Part shown: one piece after another, positions 60,277-64,000 of the stretch
Numbering within the stretch: position 1 is the first letter of the stretch
Layout: each line of letters opens with the position of its first letter
Position numbers and translations under genes: made by a program
Notes under the pieces: model-generated
The model's database searches: none
What the model saw: only the letters and a program-made list of their open reading frames with translations
What the model was told of the DNA's origin: nothing
Assembly: GCA_035501615.1 (NCBI GenBank)
Contig: DATJVY010000008.1
Location: forward strand, 1 to 64,000
Direction: 5' to 3'
Source of the DNA: RPRB01 sp035501615
GTDB taxonomy: Bacteria > Myxococcota > Myxococcia > Myxococcales > Myxococcaceae
DNA: 64,000 nucleotides

Positions 60277-61748
60277 GGCTTCTCGATCGCGATCTGCATG
60301 ATCCCGGTGGTCCCGTTCCGGTACCCGATGACCCGGCGGTTGCCCCAGAAGATCATCCGGGTCTGGAACGCCGCCCCGGTATCCACCACCACCTCGTGAT
60401 CGCTCCAGACCTTGCTGAGCCCGCGGTTGGCCACCGCCAGGTAGTGGTCCGGGGTGCAGCTGTTCTCGTTGTGGTTGGGCTGCTTGGAACAGATGTAATA
60501 GGCCACCGACGGGTCACCGTCGGGCGAGATGGCCACCGCCGCATACCAGCCGCCGGTGCCGCGCTGGAAGACCGGATCCAGGATGTCCCAGTTGCCGACC
60601 ACCGTGCAGTCGGTGCCGGCCGCGCACCCGGTGAAGAAGGCCCCGTTCACGCTCCGGTTGGTGACCGCCACGCCGTAGCCGAAGTTGTCACGGTAGTCGA
60701 TCGAGGGACCGGCGTGGGTGTTGGGGAGGATGGTCGCTCCGTTCGGACCGAGGATGCTCGGGGTGTCGAGGTTGGTCAGCGGGGCGAGCGCTCCGCAGCT
60801 CTTCCACGTCCCGTCCGGCTGCTGCTCGGAGAACTCGATGTCCTGCCCGAACGTGTCCGGACCGCTCGGCGCACGGTCGGAGATCACCGCCGCGGCCTGC
60901 GGGCCGCTCGCGAGCGTCTGTGCGCCGCGGACGATCCGGTTGTGAGCGCCGTAGGCCCGCTTGCTGTTTCCGGCCTGGAGGAGCGCCACCGGCGTCCAGT
61001 TGGTGGGCCCGCCGACGGCCATCTCCAGATCCGCCGAGGTCCAGTCACCGGTGCCGGCGGACTGGCCGAAGTGGCCGTCGCGGTAGGCGAGCACGGCATT
61101 GTTTCCCTCGAAGATCAGCGCCGGATAGAAGCCGACGATCTTTCCGTTGTCGCTCGGGGGGGACCCGGAGACGGGGGGGCTGGAGTTCTGCGCCGCGTCC
61201 TGCTCGTTCCAGACGCCTCCGGTCCGGTAGGAGAGGACGGCGTCGTTCTGGAACCAGAAGGTCTCGGTGAAGTCGGGTGGTCCACCGAGGTAGGCCACCG
61301 CCGGATCGCCGTTGGCCTGGTAGGCCACGCTCACGCCGAAGAAGCGCTGGACCGTCTGGACGATCTCGGGGCGCGTCGACACTCCGGCGTCCAGGTCGAA
61401 CTCCTGGAACACGATGTCGTAGTCGACGATGCCCGCGTCGGGGAACATCTGGACCACGCCCGAGTCCTGGCGCGGGCTCACGACGTAGTAGGCGAAGCCG
61501 ACCAGCGTGCTGTTGGGTTTGGCCACCATGTCGAAGGTGGGGATGGAGGGGTTGGACACCAGGAGCTGGGTGCGGTCGACGATGTAGAGATCGAAGCGTC
61601 CGCCGTCCGGAGCGCAGGCCTGATCCTGGGTTCCGCAGAGAAGGCTGTCGTCGTAGATGAGTTCGCCCAGCGTCTTGCCGCAGCCGCCGAAGGCGAACGC
61701 CGCCGTCGCGCCGAGCAGCGCCAGCAGCGCCATCGATGTGGGACGCAT
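60273..61748 (-). CDS. Large lipoprotein with beta-propeller-like repeats, first gene of the operon
   Basis: This 491-residue protein has a signal peptide and lipobox (MRPTSMALLALLGATAAFAF, acylated Cys in FGGC). The mature part is beta-rich with repeated Asp/Gly/aromatic strands (ALIFEGNNAVLAYRDGHF, AVAISPDGDPSVAYYICS), pointing to a beta-propeller, plus ECF-like CxTPD cysteines. No family is recognised. The start at 61748 is supported by GGAAGGGATG; a start at 61733 is possible. It is the first gene of the ten-gene operon and divergent from the gluconate dehydrogenase-like genes. Confidence 0.75.
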   Translation of the reverse strand: MRPTSMALLALLGATAAFAFGGCGKTLGELIYDDSLLCGTQDQACAPDGGRFDLYIVDRTQLLVSNPSIPTFDMVAKPNSTLVGFAYYVVSPRQDSGVVQMFPDAGIVDYDIVFQEFDLDAGVSTRPEIVQTVQRFFGVSVAYQANGDPAVAYLGGPPDFTETFWFQNDAVLSYRTGGVWNEQDAAQNSSPPVSGSPPSDNGKIVGFYPALIFEGNNAVLAYRDGHFGQSAGTGDWTSADLEMAVGGPTNWTPVALLQAGNSKRAYGAHNRIVRGAQTLASGPQAAAVISDRAPSGPDTFGQDIEFSEQQPDGTWKSCGALAPLTNLDTPSILGPNGATILPNTHAGPSIDYRDNFGYGVAVTNRSVNGAFFTGCAAGTDCTVVGNWDILDPVFQRGTGGWYAAVAISPDGDPSVAYYICSKQPNHNENSCTPDHYLAVANRGLSKVWSDHEVVVDTGAAFQTRMIFWGNRRVIGYRNGTTGIMQIAIEKP

Positions 61749-61785
61749 CCCTTCCTTCACTTTCACCCCCGGATCCGGAGCTCGC

Positions 61786-61791
61786 ATTCTA
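61786..61791 (-). promoter_or_regulatory. Candidate -10 element of the lipoprotein/Glt-like operon
   Basis: TAGAAT (61791-61786 on the minus strand) is a near-consensus -10 box 38 bases before the ATG at 61748, a normal leader length. No clear -35 is seen 16-18 bases upstream. It is the only strong candidate in the 114-base divergent gap. Confidence 0.35.
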
Positions 61792-61862
61792 CCCGAGACG
61801 CGCGCAGCGACCGCGGGCGCATCGGGTTGCGAGGGTCGATTCCTCGGAGGACACTCCCACCC

Positions 61863-62501
61863 ATGTCGGAGACACTTCCACCCACGTCCGAGGAGGTCGA
61901 GCCGGAGGAGCTCTCCCGGCGCGACTTCATCGAGCACGTGGGCTTCATGTCCGGAACCGCGTTGCTCTACGCGGCCTGCAAGCCGTCGGAGCAGAAATCT
62001 CCACCCAAGGAGAAGACCGTCGGCGCGGTGGTGGAGACGTCGCATCGCGCGCTCACCAACGACGAGTACGACACGATGAGCGCGGCAGTGGAACGCATCT
62101 GTCCGCGCGACGAGGAGCCGGGGGCGATCGACCTCGGCGTGCCCGAGTACATCGACCGGGCGCTCTCCACGCCGACGCTGTCCCACGTGCGCGACGAGTT
62201 CGTGCGCGGCACCGAGGCGTTGATGCGCCGGGCGCAGGCGCGCCACCACCGGCCCTTCGCCGCGCTGACCGCCGCGGAGCAGGACGCCCTCCTCACCGAG
62301 TTCAAGGACTCGCCCGCGGGCACCGGCGAGCAGCACTACTGGACGGTGCTGATCGGCCTCACCATGGAGGGGCTCTTCGGCGATCCGGTGCACGGCGGGA
62401 ACCGCGGTGGCCGGGGCTGGGATCTGATCGGCTTCGGCCAGGGCCGCCGCGGCTGCGCCGATCCCTCCGGCCACCACGCCTGCGAGACGCGGAAGGGCTG
62501 A
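61863..62501 (+). CDS. Gluconate 2-dehydrogenase subunit 3-like protein
   Basis: This 212-residue protein resembles the small subunit 3 of membrane gluconate 2-dehydrogenase-type enzymes. It has a twin-arginine export signal (SRRDFIEHVGFMSGTALLYA) followed by AACK, a possible lipobox, and the family core ALTNDEYDTMSAAVERICP, VPEYIDRALSTP and the C-terminal HGGNRGGRGWDLIGFGQ. It normally forms a complex with a GMC flavoprotein and a cytochrome c; the GMC gene begins 7 bases downstream. The ATG at 61863 is clear. The true electron donor may be a sugar, sugar acid or alcohol. Confidence 0.88.
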   Translation: MSETLPPTSEEVEPEELSRRDFIEHVGFMSGTALLYAACKPSEQKSPPKEKTVGAVVETSHRALTNDEYDTMSAAVERICPRDEEPGAIDLGVPEYIDRALSTPTLSHVRDEFVRGTEALMRRAQARHHRPFAALTAAEQDALLTEFKDSPAGTGEQHYWTVLIGLTMEGLFGDPVHGGNRGGRGWDLIGFGQGRRGCADPSGHHACETRKG

Positions 62502-62508
62502 GCGAGCG

Positions 62509-64000
62509 ATGGCCCTCTCCGAGGTGGACGTGGTGGTGGTGGGCAGCGGCGCGGGCGGCGCCCCGATGGCGCTCCAGCTGGGGCGCGCCGGGTACAAGGT
62601 GGTGCTCCTCGAGAAGGGCCCCGAGTATGGCCTGGCCGACTACACCCACGACGAGATCGCGATCAGCCGTCGCAACTTCTTCATGCCCCTGCCCTGGGAC
62701 GAGCCGCACCTCTGGCGGGTGGGGCAGAACGGAAAGTACTCCCGCACCAACCACGCCTGGACCGCCAACTGCGTCGGTGGCGGCACGGTTCACATGAGCG
62801 GCTTCTTCTACCGGCTGAAGCCGGTGGACTTCCGGATGAAGTCGATGCTCGGTGCTCCGCCGGGCTCGACGGTGGTGGACTGGCCCATCCGCTACGAGGA
62901 TCTGCTGCCCTACTACGAGCAGGTGGAGGAGGAGATCGGCGTCTCGGGCGTGGTGACCGAGCACCCCTGGTCCGAGCCCCGCCGCAAGCCGTACCCGCTG
63001 CCACCGCTCGACGAGCACCCCATCGCGAAGGAGATCGACCGCGCGGGGAAGAAGATCGGCGTGCATCCCTACCCGACGGCCCGGGCGATCAACAGCCGCC
63101 CGTACAAGGGGCGTGCGGGCTGCATCTACTGCCCGCTCTGCGGCAGCTTCGGCTGCGAGACCGGCGCGAAGTCCAGCACCCAGGCGGCGCTCGTTCCCCT
63201 CGCCCTGGCCACCGGCAAGGTGGAGCTCCGGTCCCGCTGCATGGCCCGCAGCGTGGAGGTCACCGCCGACGGGCGAGCGAAGAGCGTCGTCTACATCGAC
63301 GAGAACGGGACGCTCCAGGAGCAACCGGCGCGCATCGTGGTGGTCTCCTGCACCGCGGTGGAGAGCGCCCGGCTGCTCCTGAACTCGCGCTCGGCGCGCT
63401 GGCCGAAGGGGCTGGCCAACGACAGCGGGCTGGTCGGCAAGAACCTTTCCTTCAGCGGCTTCGGCCGCTCCCGGGCCAGCTTCCGCATCTCCAAGCGGAA
63501 AGAGAGCTGGCCCTGGCTGGACGACCGCGCGCCCTTCGTGCAGCGCAGCCTCTCCGACCACTACGTCCTCCCCGCGTCGACGAAGCTGGGGAGCCGCAAG
63601 GGCGGGGCGATCGGCTTCCTCTGGGAGCACCCCTCGCCGATCAGCGCGGGCATCGTCCTCGCCCAGGGCGGCAAGGGCGCCTTCGGCAAGGAGCTGAAGG
63701 AGCGGTTCCGGGTGTTCCGCGACAGCAAGGTGCTGCAGTTCGAGACCTACGCCGAGTGGCTCCCCACGGCGGGGACCTCGGTCGCCATCGAGGACTCGGT
63801 GCTCGACCGCCACGGGCTTCCGGTGGCGGCCATCACCATCGACCGGCACCCCGCGGACCTCCCGGTCACCCGCTACCTCATCGACCGCGGCGAGGACCTG
63901 CTCAAGGCGATGGAGCCGGACGCGGTGTGGAGGGTCACCGAGGCGGGCGAGACCACCATCCTCCAGCACGGAACCTGTCGCTTCGGGAAGGACCCGGCCT
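62509..64000 (+). CDS. GMC-family FAD oxidoreductase (partial, 3' end outside window)
   Basis: This is the flavoprotein partner of the preceding gene, with 497 visible residues. The N-terminal Rossmann motif VVVGSGAGGAPMALQLGRAG binds FAD, and NCVGGGTVHMSGFFYRLKP is the GMC signature. A cysteine-rich segment (CIYCPLCGSFGCETGAKSS) is typical of the gluconate/sorbitol dehydrogenase-type branch. The end carries HGTCRFGKDPA, the active-site histidine region, and the gene runs off the right edge. Together with subunit 3 it would oxidise a sugar or alcohol in the periplasm and pass electrons to a cytochrome, probably encoded just beyond the window. Confidence 0.93.
   Translation, partial: MALSEVDVVVVGSGAGGAPMALQLGRAGYKVVLLEKGPEYGLADYTHDEIAISRRNFFMPLPWDEPHLWRVGQNGKYSRTNHAWTANCVGGGTVHMSGFFYRLKPVDFRMKSMLGAPPGSTVVDWPIRYEDLLPYYEQVEEEIGVSGVVTEHPWSEPRRKPYPLPPLDEHPIAKEIDRAGKKIGVHPYPTARAINSRPYKGRAGCIYCPLCGSFGCETGAKSSTQAALVPLALATGKVELRSRCMARSVEVTADGRAKSVVYIDENGTLQEQPARIVVVSCTAVESARLLLNSRSARWPKGLANDSGLVGKNLSFSGFGRSRASFRISKRKESWPWLDDRAPFVQRSLSDHYVLPASTKLGSRKGGAIGFLWEHPSPISAGIVLAQGGKGAFGKELKERFRVFRDSKVLQFETYAEWLPTAGTSVAIEDSVLDRHGLPVAAITIDRHPADLPVTRYLIDRGEDLLKAMEPDAVWRVTEAGETTILQHGTCRFGKDPA

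Overview
The window reads as one GC-rich chromosomal segment of a myxobacterium (phylum Myxococcota, formerly Deltaproteobacteria). The pointers are the very high third-position GC, three eukaryote-like Ser/Thr kinases, two-component proteins with unusual domain mixes (PilZ-receiver, excisionase-type HTH-receiver, a HAMP-array hybrid kinase), many envelope lipoproteins and TPR proteins, and a C-terminal AgmX/PglI-type tail otherwise known from the Myxococcus gliding and sporulation machines. An Anaeromyxobacter-like relative is possible, but genus cannot be fixed from the sequence alone. No tRNA, rRNA, CRISPR array, insertion sequence or phage is visible.

Layout. 1-7.7 kb (minus strand): respiratory complex I genes nuoE-F-J-K-L-M-N in a tight operon, with nuoA-D and nuoG-I absent. 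7.8-11.6 kb: signalling and small genes (PilZ-receiver, a probable pseudokinase, a DUF309-zinc-ribbon fusion, a secreted beta-solenoid-like protein, an HTH-receiver). 11.7-18.5 kb: pyrG-kdsA, cardiolipin synthase-like PLD protein, cupin, kdsB; CTP from PyrG and KDO-8-P from KdsA both feed KdsB in lipopolysaccharide core synthesis. 18.6-23 kb: MFS exporter, a decayed sulfatase, and pta-ackA. 23.1-34.1 kb: a signalling block of a Ser/Thr kinase with a long C-terminal region, a GAF-histidine kinase-receiver hybrid, and a 2106-residue hybrid kinase with eleven exact-length 92-residue HAMP-type repeats. 34.1-40 kb: S9 peptidase, pseudouridine synthase, receiver-histidine kinase, gene remnants and small proteins. 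40-48.2 kb: an RnfD-like/DUF2330 reading frame, aat, a metalloprotease-like protein, another Ser/Thr kinase, a DUF6600-like protein and GtrA.

48.3-61.7 kb (minus strand) holds the most interesting locus: ten co-directional genes, most joined by 4-base ATGA/GTGA overlaps. They encode four lipoproteins, an FHA plus transmembrane plus AgmX/PglI-tail protein, an outer-membrane barrel, three large secreted TPR or helical-repeat proteins and a Ser/Lys-rich secreted protein. The composition matches the core of the Glt (gliding) and Nfs (spore coat) trans-envelope machines of Myxococcus, but without motor genes (AglQRS) in the window and with several parts I cannot match to that core.

61.9-64 kb (plus strand): a gluconate-2-dehydrogenase subunit 3-like Tat protein followed by a GMC oxidoreductase that runs off the window.

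Three degraded gene remnants (14.2, 20.3 and 38.4 kb) show recent gene loss, or, for the two broken by frameshifts, possibly assembly errors.
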